Of a DNA stretch of 64,000 nt, positions 23,861 to 36,055 are shown in pieces (the stretch's first letter is position 1; every line of letters begins with the position of its first letter). The stretch lies in contig NW_003155760.1 in assembly GCF_000003605.2 (NCBI RefSeq), positions 42,061 to 106,060 on the forward strand, given 5' to 3'. A program made the position numbers and the translations under genes. The notes under the pieces are model-generated. The model worked only from the letters and a program-made list of their open reading frames with translations. It searched no databases and was not told the DNA's origin. Origin of the DNA: Saccoglossus kowalevskii. Its lineage: Eukaryota; Hemichordata; Enteropneusta; Harrimaniidae.

Positions 23861-26800
23861 CCCAAAACAAATGACAGGTCATTTCATTTATCCTGTTTTA
23901 CTAACGATGTTGCAAGCACGTCATGGCAGCCTGGGAAACATGTGACCTCTCGACGCGTTTTACACTTAATTCTAATTGAGCGTTAGCTTTGAATTTAATT
24001 AACACAGACACTTGTCCTACACAGTTGAACGTATGATTGGTATAACCGAACTTTCACCAGCCCAAATAAGGTTCACAAAGAACACAGCATTAGCAAAGTG
24101 CTATGGCATTGTAGTCGTTAATGGACTTAAATTACGTTATGTTTGACCTGAAGGCTCCCTAAACACTTTAGCTGTAGTCTCCTTTGGCTACAAGAACCTT
24201 GTTGAAAGGCACATGCACATCAATGTAGTTATACGTGTTGAGTCACTAAGGTGAAAAAGGTTTGTAGTAAAAATTTTACCATGTCGTGAGGATACATCCT
24301 CATTTATAGTTACTGGGTTTGATAGATACTTTTCGACCAACAATTTCTTTCGAAATATACAAATTTAGACATCTGGTGTCAATGTTTGAGACTGATATTT
24401 TATTTTGAATCGCGAGATAAGTGACACACGATAAGCAGTGAAATTCAGTATTGCCAATTAGCGTCCCATGACAAAGAACTGAACAGATTTCACCCTGTAA
24501 AAGTACCGGAACACCTTAATCTAATACACACATATTTCATGTAATATCAAACTGAATATGTTCATTAAAATAAATTTGAAATTCGGACCCTAAATATATC
24601 ACTCAAATTATTATTGTCATGGGCAACAAATATTAAAATATTAAAACAATATCAAAACTGCGCAGATGCAATTAATACCTGCAACTTAAAGAGCTATAGT
24701 CGTCGAGCGTCTAATTTTAATGTCGCGTGAATACAACAAAGAATGTTTTGTACACGTGTTGTATATAGGACTAGTTGACTGTAGCTTTAAATAGTATATA
24801 CTAGCGAATTGTGGGCTTCCTTATCTAATTTGGTTGTTTGGCAGCACTTGTTCACAGGATGTTGGCTGATACTACGAGAGACAATCCAAGCGACGTTACC
24901 ATATGCGCTGTTTCTGTCAACTGTCAACGCCAATGTGCATTTGCTGAACTGACGTGTGATTCCATTGTTAGAACAGCATTCATACCTTGAATTAAATCGT
25001 ACGTATTTATTTTGTGTTTTTCTTCAATTCATGTATGATTCCCAACAACGCTGTTAGCAATGTTTTCTACAAAACCACGCTCAGCAGATTAAAGATCATG
25101 ATGTCACGAGCACAAACAAATTTTTTCGTCTGAAATAAGTGGTTGCTGTTATTGTAAAAATGAACATCAAAGTCAAATACTTTCAGATATAGTCGATTAT
25201 TTACAAACCATTGCGGATGGCAAACTAGCTTCATCACTATTAGCACATTTGAGCTTCCCCAACTATTCAGCGTTTCGTGTATTTCTTCTGCACCATTAGG
25301 CTCATTAACTGAGTTGTCTCATCTTTCTGCACGTATTTATGATTGATCAAATGGACGTTATATTCAAACTGTAGTTACCGAATTGTTTTTCAAAATACAT
25401 ATACGTTGATTGCACACGTACAAACGTATAGTTTTAAAATAATTACCCATGCATGCATTCTGCTTCGAATATTCCTTTTCATTTACAAGTGTTCTATATT
25501 TCTATGCCGTCTGTTCAAGGGGCATAGCCATTAGAGAAATTGTCAGCCCAATCTGACTATTGCCTTTGAACTACGAATGCCATATTCCGCTACAAATTCT
25601 TTTCCTTCAAACAAATCACCTCCTCATCCGAAAATTGCAGCTGGTTGTCATGGTTTCATCCATATTCTTGTCATTGCCAAGCGCACTAGAATTCGCTATG
25701 AATGAGCATAAATGTCAAAGCCACACTTTCTAATCACGATCAATGTCTTTATTATAAAGCCATGTGCACGTTTCAAGCTTTGTATCTTTTGTACATGAAG
25801 AGTTCTTTTGTATTATGCCCAGTGCCGCAAAAACAAATATTGCCTTCTTTCTGTTCCGCCGTTGATTTGTTCAGGCGAAACGATGTTTTCAGATAAAGCC
25901 ATTGAAAACAATAGGAGGGAAACAACGACATATCTTATTTTTTGGTTTCAATCCTATAATTTAGACAGTTTGGTTACTACTTCTTCATAACACCTCCTCG
26001 TTATTGCTAGTACATCGGAATTTAGAGTAAACTGACTTTGGTTTTTACAATATCATCTGTTGACGGTAAAAACATAATATTATACATTCTAAACATCCAC
26101 CATGCATGACCGCTCCAATTGTCCAGGGCTTAATTTTATTATCGAAATCTGACATTTCAAATCATGAAAATGCTGAAAGGCTCCCCTACAAATTTTCACT
26201 TCACAATCCGGGAAGAAATAAGGATATATAATTCTCAATGAAAAGTACAGATAATTGTATTGAGAACTAGTACTATTCATATGTATTAAACATCCATTCG
26301 TCACAGTTGAGCTGCCACGGGGCGCGGCTTATCACAACAACACGGCATGAAACCGGCTGTATCATTTCAATTCCAAACTTCCAATAAATAAGACCCCTCA
26401 CTGAGATGGCTAAACAAATCTTAATTTGACTAAAATGAAAAACATGCTACTGATGCATTGGTGAGGTTATTTTTTTTTATCTCACTATAACTCTGTTATG
26501 AATACCGTATGTATACGTCATACCATTTCGGTGCGCTAATGAGTAGGCTGAATGTTGTATTTGTTGTCATGATACATCAAATAGCCCACCTATGGTTGTA
26601 GTAACGCTTTTTATTATTGAAGACGTAAGTTATTCACCTATGCAAAATGATCCAGAACATCTGTACAATACAAAACGGAACAGAGTTCAAGTTCTTAGCT
26701 CAGGCAATGTTCAATGCAGGCAATTATTGCAATAGTTAAGGAATGTCTCGATGGCAGCATGTAGGTTTGTTATATGTGATAACCGCAGCTTGAGAACTAC

Positions 26801-26864
26801 ACGCTGATGTCCTATGCAGAACTGACAATTGTTACAGAAATAACCATGTAATGCTTATTATTAA
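23861..26864. other. no gene recognised
   Basis: AT-rich sequence with scattered unsupported frames (for example 25343-25534 and 25702-25990 plus; 26089-26304 minus). It ends with the TTAA target (26861-26864) of the next element. Confidence 0.5.
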
Positions 26865-27135
26865 AGGGCGGTGATCGTCGCGCCGCGCATATGCATATTT
26901 TTGTGTAAACTTTGATTTTTCCACAATTAAATGCGCTCTTCTAAAAGGAATCACGAGCACGGGTTTGACCGGGGCGAAACGTGCATTAAGTATTATCGAT
27001 GACTCCTTCGATACGTTACAATCACCAAAGAAATTACCGAGTTGAAGCTTGGTAACGTCTCAGTTCGTTCGGACGCCATCTTTATTGATATGAGACCCAT
27101 ATCTCGCGCATGCGTGGCGCGACGACCACCACCCT
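26865..27135. mobile_element. complete 271-bp MITE with TTAA target duplication, Kolobok/T2-like ends
   Basis: The ends are inverted repeats AGGGYGGTGRTCGTCGCGCC followed by RCGCATRYGC. They match at 25 of 30 positions and all five differences are transitions. They are flanked on both sides by TTAA (26861-26864 and 27136-27139), giving TTAAAGGG...CCCTTTAA. TTAA targets are used by piggyBac and Kolobok; the T2/Kolobok-related MITEs described in Xenopus have ends of the form TTAAAGG, which this fits better than the YY start of piggyBac. There is no transposase, so the element is non-autonomous. The interior is richer in CpG than the flanks and contains a minus-strand ATG (27079). Related ends lie at 1818 and 3487. 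Confidence 0.8.
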
Positions 27136-27529
27136 TTAAATACTAGCCTATTCATCGATGATTTACTGTATTTTCCATTCTCTTTGCAATGCACCGAAAT
27201 CTGTGCATCTTGTTGCAAGGTGACTGAGTCAGACCTTGAAGCCAATTTGTTAATTTAACACCAACTGCTTTACGCGAATAAGAAAACAAATGCAGTATGT
27301 TCACAAGGCCTGTGATACCCTGAAGCTATCTTGCTACTGTTACTGTATTTGCTCGATAGTCGAGTTTTTTAATAACTAGTTTCTATTGAGCGCATTCTGT
27401 AAATTTGTTTGTCAACTTGAAGAAAGAGATGATACTGATTATATATTATCTGGTCACAGATTAGCGTCGTCGAATTGTATTCAATACGTGACTAAAATAT
27501 AATGTGTAGCATAATAGCAGGGAAAGGAA

Positions 27530-27530
<1 letters not shown>
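27136..27530. other. no gene recognised
   Basis: AT-rich sequence between the MITE and a tetranucleotide repeat. A minus-strand open frame crossing the MITE boundary (27060-27245) is a by-product of the insertion. Confidence 0.5.
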
Positions 27531-27561
<31 letters not shown>

Positions 27562-27562
27562 G
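27531..27562. repeat. (TAAA)n microsatellite
   Basis: Eight tandem TAAA units. Confidence 0.95.
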
Positions 27563-30500
27563 TATGGTCGTCACAGCCACTCCTAAGATACATAGTGTTC
27601 TAGATTATTCATGCATACTACTGTATTGGTATTACCCGAGAAAATTAATAACAATCTTACATCCACAGTTTCACACATTTTTTTTTCAAACCGAACCTCC
27701 GTGGTATTCTTGACACAGCACAGGTATTCCTTAATTTATAATTTATGAATTTCAATGGCAGTTGAATCTAACCAGGTAAACAATAACCATAGGCGCCAAC
27801 GTATTTTGAAAATGTTCCAAGGTTATTCAATCGGTCAATAAAAACCTATCGTTTCAATTTGATTATGAAATGTATAATTATTTATAAAGGCGAATGGAAT
27901 GCATTTGTTGCGACGGGAGTATGAACAGCGTGAACCGTTGACCGAATTTTGTCCCCATCAGATTGAAAGATAATTGTCATGGTCAGATAGTATAGATGCT
28001 GAATGAAACCAATGGACAAATCTAAGACTGTATTCACGTTATACAATTTCAAATTCAAACACTTTTACCTTCGCCACTTTTTTGAATAATTATTTTGTTC
28101 TTATTATCATCTAACACTATATGTATATGTATATGTAAACATAACTAAATAAACTGATAAGACCACATGTATTATATTATTATAATATCGAGATAATATA
28201 TTCGACTAAATATTAACGTGTTATATATATTCAGTTACCATTCATGTACTGTGTTATTTCAATTCAAGACATTTTATAATTGTTCATGCAAAACATCTGT
28301 TGAGAGTATGTGACCTACAATTCCGATTTTGGATATATGTTTATTTATATGACTCAAATATATCTAAGGACAGCAAAGTCAATGTAGGTCTGTTTGAACC
28401 GACAATACTTATACAGGCTCCAGATACACACATTCGTCAACAAATCAATAAACCTTGACCAAACCATAGCTGAATGTCACCCATTCACTTTTGAAACTTT
28501 TCTTTCAGTTTTGAATACCTGGAAGTCATTAAGGCGTGATTACTTTATTATATCCAGTAAAATGAATTATTGATTACGCCACAATGACATAATTATGAAT
28601 AAGATGTATCACTTACATTGAATAATTTAAATTTAAATTTAGGTCTGTGTCTTAAATTTGACGCTAAAGGTAAGCTTTCTACAAAATTATATGAGAAAAT
28701 AAATCATTTTAATGTTACTATCATCAAATCGAACCTGTATTACATATGCAGACTTTTCAAAAAGACATTTTTGTATTTAATCAAGTTATTAATCCAAGGG
28801 GTTTGTAGTAAACGACTAGCCTTAACATTCAAATGTTAAAATATAACAAGCTTGTGGTTAAATACAATAACAATGTTACAAAAATGATATTAGATAGCAT
28901 CAATGTTACTTGTCTTAGGATTCAAACAGAAACAAATTGTTACACAGGAACAGAATAGGTGCAACATGATTAGCTGTGGAGCAGGATATGCCCACACTTT
29001 TTGAAACAGCTTACATACACTAGTGTATATATCTTTCTCTCACTGGCTTGACTGTGTCGTGTAATGTACTGTTTAGTTATCCTGTTCTTCAGGGATTGTT
29101 CTGTTGGACCTGTTGTAAAATTCCCCTATGCGGCTTGGGTCCACGTAAAGATTGGGTATTTTACTTCCACTTTGCTTGAGAACATCTTTAACATTTAACG
29201 TTTTAATCCATTAAGAATATACCCAGTACAATGCATGTTTAGTGTCAGAAAATTAACATCATTTCACCATTTAAATAATAACATAAAATCCATTGTTTAT
29301 TGAATTAATTCAATGAGGCGATTTTATTATCTATCACTCAAGCAAAAGTAAAAAAAAATATTGTTAGGCTGTTATTGTGTAGCTATTAAAACATAATCGT
29401 GGAGACCAATGTGTGATTTGGAAAACACATACAATTTTTTAAAGTTGCATATTAGAAAGCGAAATATTGTGACTGAGTGAAATACAAATCAGGAATAGCC
29501 TAACGTGTTTCTACGGAGACAGTAACATAGCAATTCCGTCTTAGAGATAACCCCTAATTTGGTGGTCAAGACAAATCATTCTTCAGATAAAAAGACAATG
29601 CCGCTTCGAAAAAAATGGCTGGCAAATTGGTGATGGGAACAGATTGAAATCATCACTTTTGTCACAAAGTCTGGCGGGAATTCAATATATAGCTCTAGAT
29701 AAGAAGCGTACGATGTTGCTTTGACTAAGTGTTTTTTTAAATGATCATTACGGCTCTATTGGCGCGGACCAGTATCTTCATCCGGGATTTTCCCAATAGT
29801 TACGTATGATCGTTGAACCAGTCCACAGATATACCTTACCTTGTCTATAAACATACATGTAACGTCATTATATTGAATTTGTCACTAAATGTGTTCTATT
29901 AGGAGAAAACATTAAAAAGAAAAAACGCAATTAACACCTTTCTCTAAAGGTCAACTCCACTGTCATTCTGCATTTATAGAAGTCCTTTGATTAAAACATG
30001 CTAAAGTATTGTAGTGAACCACAGGCATGAACTCGTGGTTTGAATTTCATACTCAGTTGTATATATCAGTGGAGTAGATTCACTAAATGTTATGTCTCCT
30101 GCAAAATATTTTATTTGCGTCAATATCGACTGTTATTTTATCTAATCAATCACAATGTCACTTAATAGTGAATTACTTAGAGGTCTATTTGGGAAATATC
30201 TCCTTGACCTTCGTTAATTGAATTACTTTGCCGTGAAACAAATTCAAGGCACATTTCAGAGAAACTTTGAAACGTGTAAATTTCTAAACACCGTAGCCAA
30301 TGTGGCCAACAATCGATTTTGTTTAGTTTTCCAAACAATGATTTAAAAGTTTCTAGTATTGTGTATGCTTGGAAGCATTTATGTAATCGATTAATCGACA
30401 TGTTATCTGTTGTCGCAATAACATCGAAGATCGGATATAACAGCTGTATATTTTCCAGTCACTTGATAACTAATGTAAGGGAATTTAGAAATTCAATCGC

Positions 30501-31342
30501 ATGTTTATTCTGTTTTGTTCATATTTTCACATGTGTGAATTTTTTTAGACTGTATGAAGAACAAAAATATTTTATTAATATGGTTCGAGTTAGTTTTTGT
30601 TAAATATATAACAATTGAATGTCTATGGAAAAATGGGTATGTGTCAATCATCAGATTAGACAATATATATACGCCTACATCGTGTCTGATTGAGTAGACA
30701 CATTGATTTCTTATACAATACTGCATGGTTTGTACGTGGGCACTCAACTAACCAAAACATATATGCAGAACAGCTGTTCTCGTCAATCACATGTCATAAA
30801 CACAAGACCCCTCAAGTGTGTGTTTGTAATTGATGATCAACGCAGTTGGGCAACCGAGCTAACACGCGGAATCATACGGTTTATATTGGTGAGTGAATAA
30901 AATTCCTTGATCGAAGGTGTTGTTAACCCAATTGCTAAGCGCGGCGGGTGAATGTAAGGTAATTCGAGTCCCCATGGACGCTGACATCCGTTGTAGCTTT
31001 AAAAACGGCGATTGCAGCCGCGATAAACACTAATTGCCGCTCGAAGATCTACTTTCCGATACTATATTATATTAGGGTCATCTGCTTGGGTTTGCAACAT
31101 TTGCACATGCTTGAAAATGATGAGATAGGGGTTCTAATTCAATAACAATGAGTTGAGTAGAGTTCCCTGCGGTACACGAAAACGAATGACGTTTGGGTTA
31201 GCTTTGATGAACCGTCTACCACAATGGCAATGTATGGTTACTGAGGTGTTTGAGTTGTAGTTTGAAAGTCTGCTGGCTTGATACGAGTGGTGAAGAACAA
31301 TGTTTTTGATTGCAATGTTTATATTTAACTAATAAAACCAAA
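27563..31342. other. no gene recognised
   Basis: AT-rich. A plus-strand frame ending at a good donor (TATATTG|GTGAGT, 30888) reads VFVIDDQRSWATELTRG upstream of it but has no clear acceptor. A CpG-richer patch lies at 30930-31050 without a frame. Nothing firm. Confidence 0.45.
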
Positions 31343-31365
31343 CTATATATATATATATATATATA
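31343..31365. repeat. (TA)n microsatellite
   Basis: Eleven TA units. Confidence 0.9.
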
Positions 31366-32419
31366 ATTTTAATTGCTTTTATCAATTACATCACGAGATT
31401 ATAGACTTCATGTAATATACCATGACAGTTTTACCGAGAAAATATGCCAGATTCTTGTGGAATGAATATCAGACGATCCCCGCCCTACCTACATTATTTT
31501 CCAAATAAACATTGTTAACCTTATTATTTTATTTCAATTCCACAGAGAGTTTGAGAAAAAAATAATCAAAAATTTGTATCACGTACCAGGCCGACAATAA
31601 ATGAGTACTTGAAAATCACTTGGCGATAACATAAAAACGATAATTAAGAGAAAATCGAGTTAAGCACATGCATCTCATCAACTCGAGATTACGTGACAGT
31701 TTAGTGTAATCGATATCTGAACAGAAACATTAGAAAGTGAAACCTAGTTCTTCACTGGGTGAGTAAAGAGTTCACAGTTATTCTGCCTCTTGCTTGACTT
31801 CTTGCTTTTTACTGATTAGTCTAGAAGCTGATTCATTCATTGCAATGATAACAATGGCGGCATAAAAGACTGTTACCCGAAAAAAGAAAGGTCTGACACA
31901 GTCGACTCCGGGCGCTTGCGAAAGAACTCCTACTTCGTCAGTGTTGCGAGAAAGACAACAACGAGAGAAAACATTTCTAGATAAGTTTAATATAGTATAT
32001 ACATCACTATTACAAATTGCAATTCAAATAAATCGCATGCCGATTACTTCAATCGTTAAACAAAATTGAATTTACACTTACTACGGCATTTTCTTATTTT
32101 GGAAATAACATACACAACCTTAGATCACATAAGTCGTATAGGAAAATATACAAGATCACAAAACAAATGACTGACAATAATAAAAACAAGCCACAAGAAC
32201 AAAACTTGATGAGTACATTATATAGTACATAGTCAAATCAGTAAAAGGCAGTTGTATGAGCCCCATGTAATGATGTCATGTGTTTCGAGAAAAAGTGGAC
32301 ACATCTTGTTCACCATATGGAACCCGACATATATCTTCCTGAGTCGTAATCAATTTTCAAGTTCAACCGTTTACGTCGCACATATCACGACCATCTATCC
32401 TGCTCAGTTATATTCAGTG
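31366..32419. other. no gene recognised
   Basis: AT-rich, no supportable feature. Confidence 0.5.
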
Positions 32420-32645
32420 GCCGATACCGCCGAGAAACAGGTTTGCCGTGTGCGTATTTCACAGTGGTATAGCCAAATTGCCAATAGCATACAAGTATGG
32501 GTCCTTTCACCATTCAGCGAATTCACGACGGCACGTTTACGATCTGGAATTATAATCATGAATACGTGACCGGCTTCAAAGGTCGGTTCCATGAAAAGCA
32601 CCCAACTATTGAAATCAGTCACTCACCCCAGTTTATACCATAAGT
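32420..32645 (+). pseudogene. possible decayed beta-propeller-like coding segment
   Basis: A CpG-richer patch reads on the plus strand, in one frame (to about 32530), as ...ISQWYSQIANSIQVWVL and then, in another frame (about 32527-32645), as HDGTFTIWNYNHEYVTGFKG with more to TAA. DGTFTIWNY is a typical WD40-repeat ending (DG-----W). Needing two frames suggests decay, or an intron I cannot see. The opposite strand is also open here (32404-32622), so neither strand nor family is secure. Confidence 0.2.
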
Positions 32646-34083
32646 CAGCACGCTAATCGCACTATTCTATGAATGATATAAACATACATGACAGCCACAT
32701 AATATATTCATTGTGCAAGGATAAAAACATGTTATATACATAGTTAAACGATTTGAATGAAACCATTGAACTGAATGAACTACTTCGATCACAATATTAC
32801 TGACAAACGATTTGTTCTGTTCTACATAAATCTAGTTATTTTCTCTTGACCTCACTTTCTCTTCGTACTATAGCCTTGTTGGATTTAATAGATATACATT
32901 GTATAACAACTCATATTGTGGAAACGTACATGGAAACATTATTTCTTACCATGGCCGTACAGCTCAGATGTAGCACAAGCGACAAACGGCATTAAACTAC
33001 CTTGTTGTTTGAATGTATATATATATATACGTATATATTAAATTTAGTGTGCGCGGCGGGAGAGTGGTTTATTGGTCCAATAAAGTACTTGATTTATTTA
33101 TCAGCAAATATAAACATTGTGTATTTTTAAGAGAAAATGTTGCACCGCGTGGAATGTTTCGTCGTGTGTGCGTTGTAATAGTTGTATTCACATTTAATAA
33201 TAACGAAATGAGTACTGTTTACTAGTAGTACTAGCACCTAAATCAGCTGCTTATCAGTCTGGTCTCTCACTGTACATTATTTATTATTTTCGAATAGAAA
33301 AACGTTAATTTGAAACAATATATTAAATTTAAAATATAACAACATCATAACTTGGATAATCACATTGAATTGAACAAGGATACTGTTAATTAAAAAAAGG
33401 TTCTTCCACGTTGTCTGTCTATGCCAGTATGTGATAAAGATTCACTTATAATGGGCAATCCGGAAAGAACACTCCATATAAGGGTTATCTTAAGTTCGAG
33501 TAGGAGTCGGCATCATTCAATGGTACATCCATTACTAAATGACATGTGAGATAAATACATAAGGGTCAGCTCAAAACTAAAACATTGTACAAAAGGACAC
33601 CCACTGTAATGTAGAAGTGTGATTTATAATAACACTCGCAGTTTAAGCCTCGCTAAGAGGATTTAACTAAACATTTTTGAGAGATGGTAGTGATAGAAAA
33701 CACACTTACATTCAACGAATTGTGGTATAATTGCGATGCTATTATAAATAACTGCAACGAAATAATGTGTCCGTGCAACTGAAACTCGGTTGAACCACAG
33801 GTTGGTACCAATTATTAAACTATTAATATTAGTTAAACAAAGAATATATCATTCTCTATAAGTCAGTATATACAATCTTTGAATGCTATTGTCGACACTA
33901 ACGCATGAATCGTGGTTCTTATTAAGTGCTGCGTTTACAAAGTGCAATGACAGAATATAATGAATGATAATTTTTCGATTTTCGCCTCTAAAGTGCTAAT
34001 CAATAGCATCAATTTACATTCCTTATTTTGTCAACTAGTCCTTAGTTGTGTAAAGTGCACTGAGTAGATGTAATCGCCATTGC
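32646..34083. other. no gene recognised
   Basis: AT-rich, with short (TA)n tracts (about 33017-33040). A 42-base minus segment (33710-33751) has a good acceptor (ttatttcgttgcag) and donor (GTAAGTG) but is too short to judge. Confidence 0.45.
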
Positions 34084-34107
34084 GTGGTATATATATATAT
34101 ATACCAC
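34084..34107. repeat. 24-bp perfect palindrome around (TA)n
   Basis: GTGG-(TA)n-CCAC, perfectly self-complementary. It may extrude as a cruciform. It lies about 600 bases downstream of the receptor gene's stop. Confidence 0.85.
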
Positions 34108-34426
34108 ACCTATTACACCAATAAAAATATTACTCACTTAAGAATCACTTTCATCAAATCCATCCATTCAGGTGTCAGATATCTCTACAATGCACATACT
34201 TGCGCATTACTTCAAATCGCAAATGCAGGATCATTGATTTACGGAAAAAGAAAAAACCTTGGACTCAAGAAAATCAATTTTCCTCATTCTTATCAGGTCA
34301 TGCGACAGTTGAATTATTTCAAAACAGTTTAGCGGAGTCAGAGGTTATCATGAAATTCACAGAACTCTATAAACAATCAACTGAGATTCGTTCGTATTAT
34401 TTGGTTAAGTAAAACATACTACCGTA
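34108..34426. other. no gene recognised
   Basis: Two overlapping plus-strand frames (34084-34332 and 34200-34412) lack support. This is the sequence beyond the likely 3' end of the receptor gene. Confidence 0.45.
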
Positions 34427-34432
34427 TTTAAT
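34427..34432 (-). terminator. candidate poly(A) signal ATTAAA for the receptor gene
   Basis: ATTAAA on the minus strand, about 255 bases after the predicted stop (34688). No AATAAA is seen between it and the stop on that strand. It is a weak signal on its own. Confidence 0.3.
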
Positions 34433-34687
34433 GTATTCTGTTTCACGGCCCAAATACATGTTCATTATTTTGCATTTTACGTATAAAGTAGTCTCTGTAC
34501 TAGGACAATACAACTTTACGACATGCTATGATATGTATAAATCTCGGAATTTAAAATTTAGGAAATAATCACTTTGATAGAGTTGCTAATAAACACTGCT
34601 AAAATGTAAAGCATACATAATTTAAAACAAAAAATAAATACATGACTGACATAGCGATAAACGTTTCCATAATTTTCTTAATATACT

Positions 34688-34756
34688 TCAGACTGAGCTT
34701 TCATCGTGATTGTTGGCCACCACAGTCGTTTCATCATATGTAACCGATTCGACGAC
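34688..34756 (-). CDS. receptor C-terminal exon ending in a class I PDZ-ligand motif
   Basis: The acceptor tttgtctttttgcag|GTC precedes 22 codons and TGA (34688-34690), reading VVESVTYDETTVVANNHDES and ending SSV-COOH. S/T-x-hydrophobic at the C-terminus is a class I PDZ ligand; vertebrate somatostatin receptors also end in PDZ ligands. Two phase-0 donors in the main exon fit: ACG|GCAAGT after T360 (exon end 34953, a GC-AG intron of 196 bases with otherwise consensus sequence) or AAG|GTTTGG after K351 (exon end 34980). Without splicing the tail would be 26 different residues ending VIC. A GT donor two bases inside the exon-intron border would shift the frame to an early stop. Transcript support is absent here. 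Confidence 0.6.
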   Translation of the reverse strand, partial: VVESVTYDETTVVANNHDESSV

Positions 34757-36032
34757 CTGCAAAAAGACAAATACCTTGTGTCAGTCAGACTAAATGGCGT
34801 ACATTATTATAGAAAAATGTTGCAACTGCAACGTTTGCTCTGAACGTACAAAACGCATGAGCTGAAATGGTTTAACATATGACATTTCCGTGTACAAACA
34901 ACATGAATTCATTAAATTGTGCATTGCCTTTTAAACAACACATCGTACTTGCCGTGAATTTATCCCTCCAACTCCAAACCTTTTGATTGGAAGAGCGTTT
35001 TGAACCATAAGTCGTGTCAGAACTTCCGCTCAACGTTCTGCGCACGCGTCGTCTCCCGCGTCTTCTTCGTCGACGGCAACAGATAGTGTTAGCAAATGGC
35101 AGAAATCCAGCCCTAAACTTGCGCCCAATAAAGGTGTAAATAACCGGGTTTATGCAGCTATTTGAATAACTGAGACCAGTACTTAGAATGAAGGCAACCA
35201 CCAAAGCCGCCGAAGGTGCACTCTGGGCTGTATCAGATAGTGCTAGTCTTAGTTGAACAACGTAAAAGGGCAACCAGCAGACGACAAAGGCAGCTACGAT
35301 GGCAAAAACCAATATGGCGACCCGCTTCGATTCCTTCTTGCTTGACTGCGTCGAACTTGGTCGCTTAGTAATCACAAGATAACGTAGCATACATATATAA
35401 GAAGCGACGATGATGGTAAGAGGCAGGGCGAAACCCAGTCCAAACGAGTAAAAGACATACACTGATTCAAAATGTTCGTAAGGCCAATTGGTGTTGCACA
35501 ACAGGGTTCCATTAGCTTCCGGTACAATGTTACCATAAATCCACAATGGCAAGACACATAATGCAGAAAATACCCAAATGAAGAAACATATAATACGTGC
35601 GTTATAAACAGTCCTGAATGTTATTGATCTAAGGCCATGGGCGATAGCCAGGTAACGATCAATACTCATTAATGTCAGGGTGTATACACTTGTGAATTGG
35701 TTGAGACCATCAAATGCTATAACTATTTTGCAGACGATTGGACCGATTGTCCACTCATGAAAAGCATGCTGATAAGCTAAAAACGCCAAAGCAATCATAA
35801 AGAGTAAGTCCGCAGCAGCCAAGTTGAGGACGTAGACGCTCGGTACTGAACCAGTTGATTTATATCTCACTGTTACAAATATTACCAAAAGGTTCCCCAA
35901 GATTCCTAAAATGCATATACATCCGTAGACGATAGGAACAGCTACAGCCAGTGCTGCATATAAATTGGCATGAGGGTTTCCAGTAAAGTTCGTCTTTGCG
36001 GAGGCTGAGAAATTCTCGAGTAGGCCGTCCAT
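34688..36032 (-). CDS. somatostatin/allatostatin-C/opioid-like receptor, class A G-protein-coupled receptor
   Basis: A seven-helix plasma-membrane peptide receptor, presumably Gi/o-coupled as in the family. The ATG at 36032 has a strong context (A -3, G +4). Two N-glycosylation sites (N7, N15) precede TM1 (about 25-53). Seen: N47 (1.50), D75 (2.50), C101-C179 disulfide pair, D108 (3.32) in FDGLNQFTS, DRY 125-127, N174 glycosite in loop 2, CWLPFYVVQL 252-261 (TM6, very SSTR1/4-like), YSNSCINPVIY 289-299 (TM7 signature), palmitoylatable CC 318-319, then an Arg-rich stretch 320-332. The main exon alone is open for 386 codons to 34872. However, an acceptor at 34756/34757 and a donor near codon 351 or 360 indicate a 22-residue terminal exon, giving about 382 (or 373) residues, normal for the family. 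Odd points: the usual HP after DRY--- is HG, and helix 8 reads IGRKFRAGF rather than SDNF. The exact ligand is unknown. Confidence 0.93.
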
Positions 36033-36055
36033 GATTTCCGAGGGAGATGGCGGAT
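36033..36055 (-). other. 5' UTR part of the receptor's coding exon, with splice acceptor
   Basis: A pyrimidine-rich acceptor (gtttgttttgttttag|ATCC) lies 23 bases before the ATG, so the gene has at least one upstream, probably noncoding, exon. A good donor in the right direction is CAG|GTGCGT at 36592/36593, giving a 537-base intron. TATAAA-like motifs at about 36565-36585 are an alternative start region. The 23 bases contain no stop in frame. Confidence 0.55.

Noticed and set aside
33710-33751. 42-base segment with good acceptor and donor on the minus strand
   Set aside because: Too short to judge and open in more than one frame; microexon cannot be supported without transcripts.
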